Below, piece by piece: positions 1 through 8,375 of a stretch of DNA of 15,219 bases (position 1 is its first letter; every line of letters starts with the position of its first letter). Below the pieces are notes generated by a model. It was not told the DNA's origin and did no database searches. It saw only the letters and a program-made list of their open reading frames with translations. A program made the position numbers and the translations under genes. Source of the stretch: an uncultured Oscillibacter sp. (lineage in GTDB: Bacteria > Bacillota_A > Clostridia > Oscillospirales > Oscillospiraceae); NCBI GenBank assembly GCA_902462475.1, contig CABQCB010000020.1, forward strand, positions 1 to 15,219. Direction: 5' to 3'.

Positions 1-2
1 GT

Positions 3-1310
3 CTGCCGGAGGAGCTGACCCCCTGGGACCGCAAGCTCCTGGACGCGCTGGAGTTCCCTCCCGACTGGGACGGACAGACCATGATGCAAAACGCCCTGGA
101 GCTGCTGCATACCTGGTTCGGGTTCGTTCCCGGCAAGGAGCTTCCGGAAAAAAAGCCCCGGCGCCGCTTTTTGCTCTTCGGCCGCCGGGGAGATCTTGCC
201 GCCCTGCCGTCAGTGCGGAGCTTCGGCCGTGGCTTTGGCGAGCATCTTTCCCAGGGCGGCGGTGAAAACGCCCAGCCCACCCAGCGGCGTCTGACAGACA
301 AGAACGCCGCCCAGACGGAGGAAGCTCTGCGCAAGTACATCACCGCCTGCTTCGGCGCTTCGCTGTACAGTGCGGAGGATACCGCCCAGCGGGAGCGGAC
401 CTTGTGCGCCGACAGCCACAAGGGCTGCCACCTCTACTACGCTGCTGCCAGCACGGAGTTCGATCCCCGGCTGCGGGGCTACACCGCCACCCAGCGGCGC
501 GCCGCCCTCAAGCAGATGGACGCCAACCGCGCCGCCTACGCCGCCGACAGTCTCCGCCACCGCAACAGCATCCTCCGCCTCACCGCCCGCATCCGCAACG
601 CCATGATGGCCTATCTCCAGCCCGAGGTGGTACGCACCTCCTACGGTACCCTGGACGGGAGCCGGGTGTGGCGGGGCGTCTATCTGGATGACGACAAGGT
701 GTTCACTCACATCCAGCAGTCCGATCCGGGCCAGCTGTGCGTGGACATTTTGCTGGACGCCTCCACATCCCAGCTGCGGCGCCAGGAGGTGGTGGCCGCC
801 CAGGGGTACATGATCGCCGAGAGCCTCAATCGCTGCGGCATTCCCGTGCGGGTGTCCTCCTACTGCTCTCTCAGCGGCTACACCATCCTCACCCGCTACC
901 GGGATTACAATGAAGTGGACAAAAATGACAATATATTCAACTATTTTACCACTGGATGCAACCGGGACGGCCTGGCCATCCGGGCCATCTGCCGGGAAAT
1001 GGAGGATGCCCCCTGTGAGCACCGGATGCTGATCCTGCTGTCCGACGCCAAGCCCAACGACGTGATCCAGATGGAGCAGTCGGGTCGGTACGTGGATTAC
1101 GCCGGAGACAACAGTGTGCAGAATACCGCCGCGGAGGTCCGTGCCCTGACCCGACAGGACATTTCCGTGATCTGCGTGTTCACCGGGGAGGACGACGATA
1201 TCCCCGCTGCCCACACCATCTACGGCAGGGATTTCGCCCGCATCCGCTCTCTGGACCAGTTTGCCGACACCGTGGGTACCCTGATCCAGAATCAGATCCG
1301 CAGCTTGTAA
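3..1310 (+). CDS. vWA-domain protein of NorD/CobT type, 3' part (5' end outside window)
   Basis: The reading frame is open from the window edge (codons from base 3) to the TAA at 1308-1310. The ATG pair at 81-86 has no good ribosome binding site and in-frame codons continue upstream, so the true start lies outside the window. The C-terminal half is a von Willebrand A domain: the metal-binding MIDAS motif DASTS is encoded at 756-770, preceded by a hydrophobic strand (CVDILL) and followed later by a second strand (RMLILLSDAKPND). The N-terminal half is basic and helical with no membrane segment, so the protein is probably cytoplasmic. This layout fits the NorD/CobT-like vWA proteins, which in known cases partner a MoxR-type AAA+ ATPase to insert metals or activate enzymes. 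The partner would have to lie upstream and is not visible. The target enzyme cannot be told from the sequence. The family call is fairly sure; nitric oxide reductase activation itself is not implied. Confidence 0.8.
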   Translation: MPEELTPWDRKLLDALEFPPDWDGQTMMQNALELLHTWFGFVPGKELPEKKPRRRFLLFGRRGDLAALPSVRSFGRGFGEHLSQGGGENAQPTQRRLTDKNAAQTEEALRKYITACFGASLYSAEDTAQRERTLCADSHKGCHLYYAAASTEFDPRLRGYTATQRRAALKQMDANRAAYAADSLRHRNSILRLTARIRNAMMAYLQPEVVRTSYGTLDGSRVWRGVYLDDDKVFTHIQQSDPGQLCVDILLDASTSQLRRQEVVAAQGYMIAESLNRCGIPVRVSSYCSLSGYTILTRYRDYNEVDKNDNIFNYFTTGCNRDGLAIRAICREMEDAPCEHRMLILLSDAKPNDVIQMEQSGRYVDYAGDNSVQNTAAEVRALTRQDISVICVFTGEDDDIPAAHTIYGRDFARIRSLDQFADTVGTLIQNQIRSL

Positions 1311-1330
1311 AAAATAGGAAATTTGTGATC

Positions 1331-1359
1331 TTGCGCCCTCCGCTTTTATGGGCTATGAT
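1331..1359 (+). promoter_or_regulatory. Candidate sigma-A promoter for the macrodomain gene
   Basis: TTGCGC at 1331-1336 and TATGAT at 1354-1359 are separated by exactly 17 bases. The start of transcription expected near 1366 would fall at the edge of the ribosome binding site (AAAGGAGG, 1365-1372), giving a very short leader of about 14 bases. This makes the call uncertain; the gene could instead be read through from the vWA gene 69 bases upstream. Confidence 0.35.
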
Positions 1360-1379
1360 CGAACAAAGGAGGCGAGACC

Positions 1380-1916
1380 ATGAACCGTTTTGAGATTCTT
1401 GTGGGAGACATCACCCAATCCGACGCCGAAGCCATCGTCAACGCCGCCAACACCTCGCTGCTGGGCGGTTCCGGTGTGGACGGCGCCATTCACCGCGCTG
1501 CCGGGCCGGAGCTGCTGGAGGCCTGCCGCGCGCTCCACGGGTGCGAGACCGGCAAGGCCAAGCTGACGCCGGGGTTCCGTCTTGCGGCACACTATGTAAT
1601 CCACACGCCAGGTCCCATCTGGCAGGGCGGCGGCATGGGCGAGCCTGCGCTGCTGGCCTCCTGCTACAAAAGCGCCCTGGAGGTAGCTGCCGTTCACGGC
1701 ATCCGCACGGTGGATTTCCCCTCTATCTCCACGGGCATCTATGGCTACCCCCTCCCTCAGGCGTCTACCGTGGCCCTGAAGGCCATCATGGATTTCCTCC
1801 GCAGCCATGACCTGCCCCAGCGGGTGCGCATGGTCTGCCATACAGAGCAGGCCGCCGCCATCTACCGGCAAACCTGGAACCTCTGGTACGCGGAGGACAA
1901 GGACATGCGGCTGTGA
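1380..1916 (+). CDS. Macrodomain protein (O-acetyl-ADP-ribose deacetylase / ADP-ribosyl hydrolase-like)
   Basis: A single-domain macrodomain protein of 178 residues, the usual size for the bacterial YmdB/TARG-like group. Visible family motifs are GDIT (residues 9-12), NAAN (21-24), the glycine-rich loop GGSGVDGAIH (29-38) and the second phosphate loop ISTGIYGYP (116-124). Known members bind ADP-ribose and remove it, or the acetyl group, from O-acetyl-ADP-ribose or modified proteins in the cytoplasm. N24, D34 and H38 match the positions that usually hold the catalytic or substrate-contacting residues. The start is set by a strong AAAGGAGG seven bases before the ATG. It follows the vWA gene by 69 bases with a possible promoter between, and a strong hairpin terminator follows its stop. 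Family assignment is sure; the physiological substrate is not known. Confidence 0.92.
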   Translation: MNRFEILVGDITQSDAEAIVNAANTSLLGGSGVDGAIHRAAGPELLEACRALHGCETGKAKLTPGFRLAAHYVIHTPGPIWQGGGMGEPALLASCYKSALEVAAVHGIRTVDFPSISTGIYGYPLPQASTVALKAIMDFLRSHDLPQRVRMVCHTEQAAAIYRQTWNLWYAEDKDMRL

Positions 1917-1945
1917 GCCGTGGAAAAATTGGATACCGAAACGCA

Positions 1946-1976
1946 GCAAGGCCGCGCCCGTTGGGCGCGGCCTTGC
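1946..1976 (+). terminator. Hairpin terminator after the macrodomain gene
   Basis: A perfect 14-bp stem (1946-1959 with 1963-1976) with a 3-base loop, GC-rich, followed by a modest T-containing tail (CTTATTC). It lies 30 bases after the stop of the macrodomain gene. The T tail is weak but the stem is very stable. Confidence 0.75.
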
Positions 1977-2013
1977 CTTATTCTGCGGCGTCGTGTGTAT
2001 CCGGCAAGATAAC

Positions 2014-2046
2014 CAGGGCCCCCGGTGCTATGCACCGGGGGCCCTG
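2014..2046 (-). terminator. Hairpin terminator after the GH20 surface-protein gene
   Basis: A perfect 15-bp stem (2014-2028 with 2032-2046) with loop TAT, 22 bases beyond the stop of the - strand gene. The tail read on the - strand (GGTTATCTT) is only partly T-rich; on the + strand it is TGTTTGCGTTT. It may act in both directions between the two converging genes, together with the hairpin at 1946-1976. Confidence 0.75.
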
Positions 2047-2068
2047 TGTTTGCGTTTGAGGAAATGTT

Positions 2069-5000
2069 TTACTTCCCAGCGACTTTCAGCTCCGTGACGG
2101 CGAGAATACCAGTGCCGGTATTCTGAATGGTCACATAGTCATCAGTCTCAACCTTGTAGAACATATCCGTGCTGGAGTTCACCGTCTTGCCGTTGACAGA
2201 GCAGGCGGCACCGGCGGTCAGGTTCTTCAAGCCCACCTGGACGTTCTTGCCGCTGACGCCGTCCACCTTGAACACCAGGGTCTCGCCCGGCGCCAGGTAC
2301 AGCTCGTTCTTGGGGCCATTGTCCAGCAGGTCCTGGGCCTGGGCAGCAGTATTAACATTATACTGCACATCAGAAGGATCGCTCAGGACGATTGCGCTGT
2401 AGATCTGGCTCTTCGCTGCCTTTTTGATCTGCATCTTGTAAGAGTTGCTCGCAGAGGTAGCGTCGGTTGCATCCAGCTGCACTTTCAGCACGGCGTCCCG
2501 CAGCTCCCGAATGGTGGGATCTTTCTCGTTGTCCTTAGCATACACACCATCCGCACTGTCACCCATCGTGCCGTGGACCCGGAAACCATCCAGGTACACC
2601 GGATCAACGTCCGTATCCTCGTCGGAACGCTTTACATGGGTGATGGTAACGGTATACTCCGTATAGGGCAGGCCGTCCAGGCTGACGATGGGAATGCTGT
2701 TGGCCGTAACCGCCTGACCTGCCGTCACATCCGTATTGCCGATCTTCATGGCGGTATCCACCACCAAGGTCTTCTTCACTGTTCCGGCATCACTCTCCAC
2801 CTGGATCATGACTACGCCGGTATTGGGCGCGCACTTGGCATAGATATCCACGCCGGTGCCCTTGAAGGAGAAGGTGGCGGTGTCTTTTTCGTTCTCGCTC
2901 TTCGCAACGGACTCAGGCGCGCTGTTATAAGCGGGATCGTAGCCGTAGGGGTTTTCTGCACTGCCAGCCAGCTCCGCCACCTGGGTCAGGCCATTGCCGG
3001 TATAGTCGGTTGCATCAGTCCAGCCATCATAATCAGCAAAGCCCTGCTCATAGTACACGGTGGTGGCGGGATAGAGGTAAATGGTGTGGGTAGCACTATT
3101 TACCGTCAGCTGCAGTGTCTCCGTTTCCTTCAACACCGTCGTAGGCACATAGTGCAGCACGCCATTCGTTATAGAGGCACTGCCGTACTCGGCGCCTTCC
3201 ACTGTACCGGTTGTAGCATCCTGAATGCCCAACTGCGCAAAGGTAATGTCCACAGGCAAGCCGAAGTCCACTACAAAGTCCTTCGTATTGCTAAAGGTAT
3301 AGTAAAGGGTTACCTCCTTGCCGTCCTCGCTGCGCACCACCTGAACACATGTGTAGTCACTGAAGCGGTACTGTTCGCCAATTTCCGTCAACTTGGAAAG
3401 TTCGGCCGTCACCTCCTGGGGAACTTCCTTGATGTTGATAACCGTATTGTTAGTCAACGTGTTTTCGCCCACGAGCGCAAAGCCAGGATCAAACACAGTT
3501 CCCTCTGCAACGTTGATATTATAAGAGTAGAACTCTTTATTACCAGCCGTCCGATCAACATAGTGTACGGTCAGAGAATCCTCGGTGACAGGGGCCTTCA
3601 CATAGACCTTGATGAGGATAGCTTCGTTATTCTCATCCCACATCAGGTTCCGATAGATGCCGGTTCGGTTGGGGTTGTTGGCATCGTTGTGGATCACATA
3701 GGAGTCCACGGGATCGCCCTCGTAAACCGTCACGGCATTGTCATCCCAGGTAAATCGGTTGACTGTATAGGAACCCCAGGTATCGCCATAACCACTCATG
3801 GAACCAGTTTCCGCTTCGACCTTCCAGATCTGATATCCTTCCAGACCGCTCAGGTTCAGCGTGCCGATACCGCGGCCGGTGGCCCAATAACCGTAGGCAA
3901 TGGTACGGCTCTTCAAATCGGTAGCAGTGGTGCTCTTGGGGTTGGTAGTGCCGTCCTCATAGATAACCTGAACGGAGACCGTGCAGACCGCACTCGGATC
4001 CAGATAGTCACCGGAGACAGAGCCGTCGCCCTTCTTGCCCCAGTCGGCAGCGTTGACGGTCAACTCATCCGCCACGGGCAGGATCTCCAGGTAATAGGCT
4101 ACCAGCTGATGCTTGGACTCTACGTTAACCCAATCGCCATCCTCGGTATAGACAGACCACTGGCCGTCCCAATAGCGGATCTTGGTAAAGCCCGTGCCGT
4201 TGTAGGTCTCGTCATCGCCGGCAGCTCCCGTCTGCTCTTCCGTGCCGCTGGTACTGTTGTTCTGCTTTGTCGTATCCAACAAGCGGCAGCGCCAGTACTG
4301 GATAGTACGGCCTTCCTTGGTGGTGGTCGTCGGAGCAAACTTTGTCACGTCCACGCCGCTCTCACTGTATGCATTCTCAGCAGACACGACCTTATATGTA
4401 TTGCCATCACCACCTGTGCCGCGACCATTGGTGATCCAGTACTGCAGTTGCAGCGGATCGACGTTGGCAAGATCCTCTGGCTCTACCGTGACCTCATACT
4501 GATAGACACCGCCCACAGTAACCGTGGTCGTACCCTCAGCCAAGCCTTTAAAGGTGATGGTAGCCGTATAGGTATCCTCACCGTCAGGAAGGTCAGTCGA
4601 TACCACCGGGTAGAGGGTCAGACTAGAACCGTCCGTATTCCTGTCAACCGACCAGCTGCCATAGTTATAACGCAGGTAGTAAGTTCTTCCAGTCCAGCTA
4701 CTTTTATAACTGAATTTTCCACCGGAGTAAGTCCAAACAAACGGATCTGTACTCAGCTCAGTGGAGTCTGACACATAATAAGTTTCCCCATCAATTTCAG
4801 TAGAAATAGTGTAACCACTGCCGCTGCCGCTGATCGTCCAAATGGCGCTGTCACCAGGCGCATCCGCGCCTACTGCAGCGGTGATGCCTGCATTGGAAAA
4901 TGCATAATAGGAATCATAGAAAGGAAACCCTCTCTGCTCTTTCTTATAGGACAGCGCACTATTGCCGCTGGCGATCACATAGCGGTCGTCCGTAAGCGTG

Positions 5001-7162
5001 TTGCCGCTGACCGGCTCGCCCAGCGTATTCAAGGTCCCGCCATTCTCGCCCTTCACAAGCGTGTTCTTTACGGTCACGTTCACCACACCGGGATCCGCAA
5101 CCTCTACGCCCTCCAGCTTACTGGCCAGGCCAGAGATGGTGGCCGTGGTAGTACCGCCCACATAAAGCGTGACGGAACCCTGATCGATGATCTCCCGGGG
5201 CGTCAGCTGCATGATGCCGCCAACACTGAAGTGAGGCATCACAAAGGTGTAAGTACCGTCACAATAGGTACCCGGAATCTTCTTGATGGAGCCGTCCGTT
5301 TCCTGGACAAAGCCGCTCAGCTGATCCACATTCCAGCCATCGGGCACCCGCAGTGTCACCTGGGCCTCGTCGTGATATTCGCCCTCGTCTGTTACTGGCC
5401 GAATGTCGTAGGCCATGCACAGCTCCGCCAGTTCACTATCCAGCTCCAGAGTCACGGGTGCCACCGTAACGCCGGTCAGGCCGGGGGCCGTGACAGAAAT
5501 GCTGTAATCCCTCTCGTTTGTATCCGGGTTTACGGGATATACCGTTTCACCCTCATAGGCTTCTTCCTGAGGCAGGGTGGAGCCAAAAGCCTCCAGCACG
5601 TCGGCGGTATTCGCGATCACATTTTCTGCACTGTCAGCATTGGGGTAATCACACCAGATGCAGAACATGGCGCCCGATGCATCAGAAATCTTACTGTTGC
5701 CGGAGAAGTTCGTATAGTCAAACTCCGACGCCTTCTCTACCGTGCACTGGTTCTTACCCAGCACCCAGTAGTAGTCGCCATGGGTATTGATCATCTCATG
5801 TCCCATTCTGCTGATGGTTTCGGCGCTGGCTACATCGTAGCCCCACCAACCGGAAGACCAGTAGCACACCTGAACAGCGGTGTTCACACCGTAGTCGGTA
5901 TCATCATTATAATAGATGCCGTCGTTGAAAGCGCGGGGAGTCATGCCCTCGTTGATGACCACCTGGGCCGCGGCATTCAGATAATTGACGAAGTTCTCAT
6001 AGCCGCCATTCCAATAGAGTCCGGCAAAGCCCATGGTGTCCATATCATTGGCATACTCATCGGCGCCGATGTTGAAGAAATCACAGCCCTCGCTGGCAAA
6101 GTAGTCGGCATACTTCTCCACGATGGCCAAGGCAAAGGCCACGGCCTCGGGATCCGTCAGGTCAATGGAGGTCTCAGAACCGGAATAGCGGAACTCCGGG
6201 AACGCATCCAAAATAGCGCCCATATGGCCGGGGGTATTGATGCAGGGAACGATCTCCACGCCCTTTTCCTTGGCGTAGTCGAGAAGATCGCTCATCTCGG
6301 TCTGGTTCAGGCATTCGCCCGCACTCAGTGCGTCAGACAGGTCGTAGGTATCATATTCCGTGCTGATCTCCATATCATCCAGCGCGAAACGGAAGCCCTC
6401 GTTGTCAGACAGATACAGCTCCAGCTGGTTGTAGCCGGCATCGGCCGCATTGTCGATGAGAGTCTTGATGTCATTGAGAGTAAAATACTTGCGGCCGGCA
6501 TCCAGGTGCACCACTCTGTAGAAGCCGTCGTTGCTGGTATCCCGGGGGTCTTTCTTATCCCCGACATCCAGGACATTGGCCAGTTCCTCCGCCCGGGCCT
6601 GTTCGGCAGCCAGACGCTCAGCCTCCAAACGAGCAGCCTCTTCCGCGGCAGCCTGTGCAGCAGCTTCTTCCTCCGCCTTCTTGGCAGCCTCTTCCGCGGC
6701 AATCTCCTCCGGCGTCTTTTCGCCAGGGATGGGCTTGAGGACATCGTCCACAGTATCCTTGATCTCGTCATTCAAGGTACCGTCATCGTCCACAATGCTG
6801 CCGCCTTCCGTGCCGGTGGTATCACCGGTCTCGGTGCCGGTGGTGTCACCGGTCTCGGTGCCGGTGGTATCGCCGGTCTCGGTGCCGGTGGTATCGCCGG
6901 TCTCAGTGCCGGTGGTGTCGCCGGTCTCGGTGCCGGTGGTATCGCCGGTCTCGGTGCCGGTGGTATCGTCGGTCTCGGTGCCGGTGGTATCGTCGGTCTC
7001 GGTGCCGGCAGGAGTCTCCCCGTCGGTCACATCCACGGTGGTCTCTGTGCCTGCTGCGGCCGTCGGCTCCTGGGCCATGGCCACGGTGGGCATGAGACTC
7101 AGGATCAGACAGAAGACCAGCACCAGGGACAGGCCCTTTTTCAGTCCGTGTCTTTTCAGCAT
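2069..7162 (-). CDS. Large secreted GH20 (beta-N-acetylhexosaminidase/lacto-N-biosidase-like) surface protein
   Basis: A 1697-residue exoprotein. The start is the ATG at 7162: it has a perfect AGGAGGT (7171-7177) eight bases upstream, whereas the ATG at 7189 has none. Residues 1-30 are a signal peptide (cleavage after AMA). Residues 53-116 are eight 8-residue repeats (GTET(G/D)DTT), and about 151-195 an Ala/Glu-rich coiled coil. Residues about 213-531 are a glycoside hydrolase family 20 barrel: INTPGHMGA at 308, GADEY with the catalytic Asp-Glu pair at 368-369, and IWCD at 502. GH20 enzymes release N-acetylhexosamine or lacto-N-biose by substrate-assisted catalysis. The remaining ~1100 residues are beta-rich: a Big-like segment near 662-700 and a jelly-roll-like, possibly sugar-binding segment near 1368-1531. 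No LPXTG signal, SLH domain or C-terminal membrane segment is seen, so cell attachment is unexplained. It follows the radical SAM gene by 67 bases with no clear promoter. Substrate (mucin, milk or other glycans) is inferred only. Confidence 0.88.
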   Translation of the reverse strand: MLKRHGLKKGLSLVLVFCLILSLMPTVAMAQEPTAAAGTETTVDVTDGETPAGTETDDTTGTETDDTTGTETGDTTGTETGDTTGTETGDTTGTETGDTTGTETGDTTGTETGDTTGTEGGSIVDDDGTLNDEIKDTVDDVLKPIPGEKTPEEIAAEEAAKKAEEEAAAQAAAEEAARLEAERLAAEQARAEELANVLDVGDKKDPRDTSNDGFYRVVHLDAGRKYFTLNDIKTLIDNAADAGYNQLELYLSDNEGFRFALDDMEISTEYDTYDLSDALSAGECLNQTEMSDLLDYAKEKGVEIVPCINTPGHMGAILDAFPEFRYSGSETSIDLTDPEAVAFALAIVEKYADYFASEGCDFFNIGADEYANDMDTMGFAGLYWNGGYENFVNYLNAAAQVVINEGMTPRAFNDGIYYNDDTDYGVNTAVQVCYWSSGWWGYDVASAETISRMGHEMINTHGDYYWVLGKNQCTVEKASEFDYTNFSGNSKISDASGAMFCIWCDYPNADSAENVIANTADVLEAFGSTLPQEEAYEGETVYPVNPDTNERDYSISVTAPGLTGVTVAPVTLELDSELAELCMAYDIRPVTDEGEYHDEAQVTLRVPDGWNVDQLSGFVQETDGSIKKIPGTYCDGTYTFVMPHFSVGGIMQLTPREIIDQGSVTLYVGGTTTATISGLASKLEGVEVADPGVVNVTVKNTLVKGENGGTLNTLGEPVSGNTLTDDRYVIASGNSALSYKKEQRGFPFYDSYYAFSNAGITAAVGADAPGDSAIWTISGSGSGYTISTEIDGETYYVSDSTELSTDPFVWTYSGGKFSYKSSWTGRTYYLRYNYGSWSVDRNTDGSSLTLYPVVSTDLPDGEDTYTATITFKGLAEGTTTVTVGGVYQYEVTVEPEDLANVDPLQLQYWITNGRGTGGDGNTYKVVSAENAYSESGVDVTKFAPTTTTKEGRTIQYWRCRLLDTTKQNNSTSGTEEQTGAAGDDETYNGTGFTKIRYWDGQWSVYTEDGDWVNVESKHQLVAYYLEILPVADELTVNAADWGKKGDGSVSGDYLDPSAVCTVSVQVIYEDGTTNPKSTTATDLKSRTIAYGYWATGRGIGTLNLSGLEGYQIWKVEAETGSMSGYGDTWGSYTVNRFTWDDNAVTVYEGDPVDSYVIHNDANNPNRTGIYRNLMWDENNEAILIKVYVKAPVTEDSLTVHYVDRTAGNKEFYSYNINVAEGTVFDPGFALVGENTLTNNTVINIKEVPQEVTAELSKLTEIGEQYRFSDYTCVQVVRSEDGKEVTLYYTFSNTKDFVVDFGLPVDITFAQLGIQDATTGTVEGAEYGSASITNGVLHYVPTTVLKETETLQLTVNSATHTIYLYPATTVYYEQGFADYDGWTDATDYTGNGLTQVAELAGSAENPYGYDPAYNSAPESVAKSENEKDTATFSFKGTGVDIYAKCAPNTGVVMIQVESDAGTVKKTLVVDTAMKIGNTDVTAGQAVTANSIPIVSLDGLPYTEYTVTITHVKRSDEDTDVDPVYLDGFRVHGTMGDSADGVYAKDNEKDPTIRELRDAVLKVQLDATDATSASNSYKMQIKKAAKSQIYSAIVLSDPSDVQYNVNTAAQAQDLLDNGPKNELYLAPGETLVFKVDGVSGKNVQVGLKNLTAGAACSVNGKTVNSSTDMFYKVETDDYVTIQNTGTGILAVTELKVAGK
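6810..7001 (-). repeat. Eight tandem 24-bp repeats encoding GTET(G/D)DTT
   Basis: Eight consecutive 24-base units run without gaps from 6810 to 7001 inside the GH20 gene, differing only at a few positions (GTG/GTA, GCC/GTC/ACC, one CTCA). The two units nearest the N-terminus encode DDTT and the other six GDTT. They form a Thr-rich, acidic spacer just after the signal peptide, of the kind that varies in copy number between strains. Confidence 0.95.
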
Positions 7163-7170
7163 ATTTCTCA

Positions 7171-7177
7171 ACCTCCT
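7171..7177 (-). promoter_or_regulatory. Ribosome binding site that fixes the GH20 gene start
   Basis: AGGAGGT on the - strand, eight bases before the ATG at 7162. It lies inside the codons that would follow the upstream ATG at 7189, showing that the upstream ATG is not the start. Confidence 0.85.
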
Positions 7178-7199
7178 CGGTTTTTTCATCTATCTCAAA

Positions 7200-7216
7200 G
7201 CAAATCTTTGATTTGC
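7200..7216 (-). other. Small AT-rich hairpin between the radical SAM and GH20 genes
   Basis: GCAAATC and GATTTGC (7 bp, 3-base loop) form a perfect hairpin 14 bases after the radical SAM stop. On the - strand it is followed by TTTG. The stem is too AT-rich to be a strong terminator; it may be a weak attenuator or a protein-binding site controlling read-through into the GH20 gene. Confidence 0.4.
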
Positions 7217-7229
7217 AGGGTAAGGGATT

Positions 7230-8375
7230 TTACCGGCCGCGCCGGTCCAGTTCCTGCCGGGCCAGGGTTTTCATGGCTTCCACCATACGGCACAGGTACA
7301 GCGGGATGCCGCCGGGGCTCCCCGTTTCCGCCTGGGCCATGGCCGCGCAGGAGTGGCACAGGTCTCGGTCCGGGCACTGTCCGCACACACCGGACAGCCG
7401 CAGCTGCGCACTTTTCTCCGTGAGGGTCTGCCAGGCACGGTCAAAGGACTGCCCCGTCAGATCCACCCTGGGCTCCGTCATCATGCCGCAGGGAGTGAGC
7501 CAGCCGTCCCACGTGACCCAAAAGGCCGCCTTGCCCGCCCGGCAGCGGACGTGGCCGTCCATGGGGTCCACACAGGATTCATCCAGGCCCAGCGGGTCCG
7601 CGATGCCCCGCAGCACGCTTTCCAGATAATTCACATAGGTCTCCTCCCCATACATGAGGCGATAGCGCTCCATGTGGTAGCGGGCGGCTTCCTCCGGGGT
7701 GAAGCGTTCATTTTGCCCCACCTGGTCGGGGTCCCGCCGCATGGGAGGAAACATATAGGTATTGACTTCCAAAATGAGGTCCCGCTGCTGGGCGTAGCGA
7801 ACCATGGCCGCAAGGTCTGCGGCATTATGGGGCGTCAGGGAACAGTTGAGCTTGACTTGCAGCCCTGCCTCCCGCAGCCTCGTGATGGCCCGGTCCACCC
7901 GGGTAAACACCCCATCCGCCCGGCACAAGGCGCGGTAGGTATCGTCCCCGGCGCCGTAGAGGGTGATGTTCAGCCGCGTGGGCGGTCTTGCCCGCAGCCG
8001 GGCAACAGCCGCCTCATCGATGAGCGAGCCGTTGGTATTGATGGAGAGGATGAAGCCCATCTCCGTCAAACGCTCATACAGGGGCCAGAAATCCGGCCAG
8101 AGAAAAGGTTCTCCGCCGGTCAGCAGCAAATACAGCATACCCGCCGCGCGGGCCTGCTCTGCCAGGGACAGCCAGCGCTCCAGTGTCATGGCAGGCCGGG
8201 AATGGGCCGCCACCTGGGCTGGCGTCATGCGCACGTAGCACATCCGGCAGGAAAAATTGCATACCGGGGAGAGCTCGAACGTCCCGCTGAGGGGGATCTT
8301 TCCCCGACTTGCCTTGGTAAAGAGGTACTGCGTCAGCGGTGCCTCATAGCGAACTTCCTTCAAATCCAAGCGCAT
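7230..8375 (-). CDS. Radical SAM/SPASM peptide-modifying enzyme
   Basis: A 381-residue radical SAM protein. The cluster motif C39-x3-C43-x2-C46 binds the S-adenosylmethionine-cleaving [4Fe-4S] centre, and TGGEP (86-90) is the usual SAM-contacting loop. The C-terminal third has eight cysteines (268, 278, 296, 331, 334, 340, 343, 362) in the spacing of a SPASM domain, which holds two extra iron-sulphur clusters. Enzymes of this type (AlbA, PqqE, ranthipeptide and sactipeptide maturases) install thioether or carbon-carbon links in small peptides. The start is set by AAGGAGG (8379-8385) and overlaps the end of the HPr-kinase-like gene by 32 bases, so the two are co-translated. With the PqqD-like protein and the Cys-bearing peptide upstream, the likely substrate is that peptide (inference). 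An anaerobic sulfatase activator is the main alternative for the family, but no sulfatase is nearby. Confidence 0.88.
   Translation of the reverse strand: MRLDLKEVRYEAPLTQYLFTKASRGKIPLSGTFELSPVCNFSCRMCYVRMTPAQVAAHSRPAMTLERWLSLAEQARAAGMLYLLLTGGEPFLWPDFWPLYERLTEMGFILSINTNGSLIDEAAVARLRARPPTRLNITLYGAGDDTYRALCRADGVFTRVDRAITRLREAGLQVKLNCSLTPHNAADLAAMVRYAQQRDLILEVNTYMFPPMRRDPDQVGQNERFTPEEAARYHMERYRLMYGEETYVNYLESVLRGIADPLGLDESCVDPMDGHVRCRAGKAAFWVTWDGWLTPCGMMTEPRVDLTGQSFDRAWQTLTEKSAQLRLSGVCGQCPDRDLCHSCAAMAQAETGSPGGIPLYLCRMVEAMKTLARQELDRRGR

Noticed and set aside
210..1214. - strand open frame of 334 codons opposite the vWA (NorD/CobT-like) gene
   Set aside because: The + strand frame carries a MIDAS motif and runs through; the antisense frame is Gly/Val/His-rich without motifs.
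2573..4771. Long + strand open frame of 732 codons opposite the GH20 gene
   Set aside because: It is antisense to a gene with clear signal peptide, catalytic motifs and ribosome binding site. Its sequence has no recognisable motif, and GC-rich coding DNA commonly leaves the opposite strand open.
5231..7423. Long + strand open frame of 730 codons with Gly-Ala repeats
   Set aside because: The repeats are the complement of the GTETGDTT-coding units; the frame crosses the N-terminus and start of the GH20 gene and the end of the radical SAM gene. It is a shadow.
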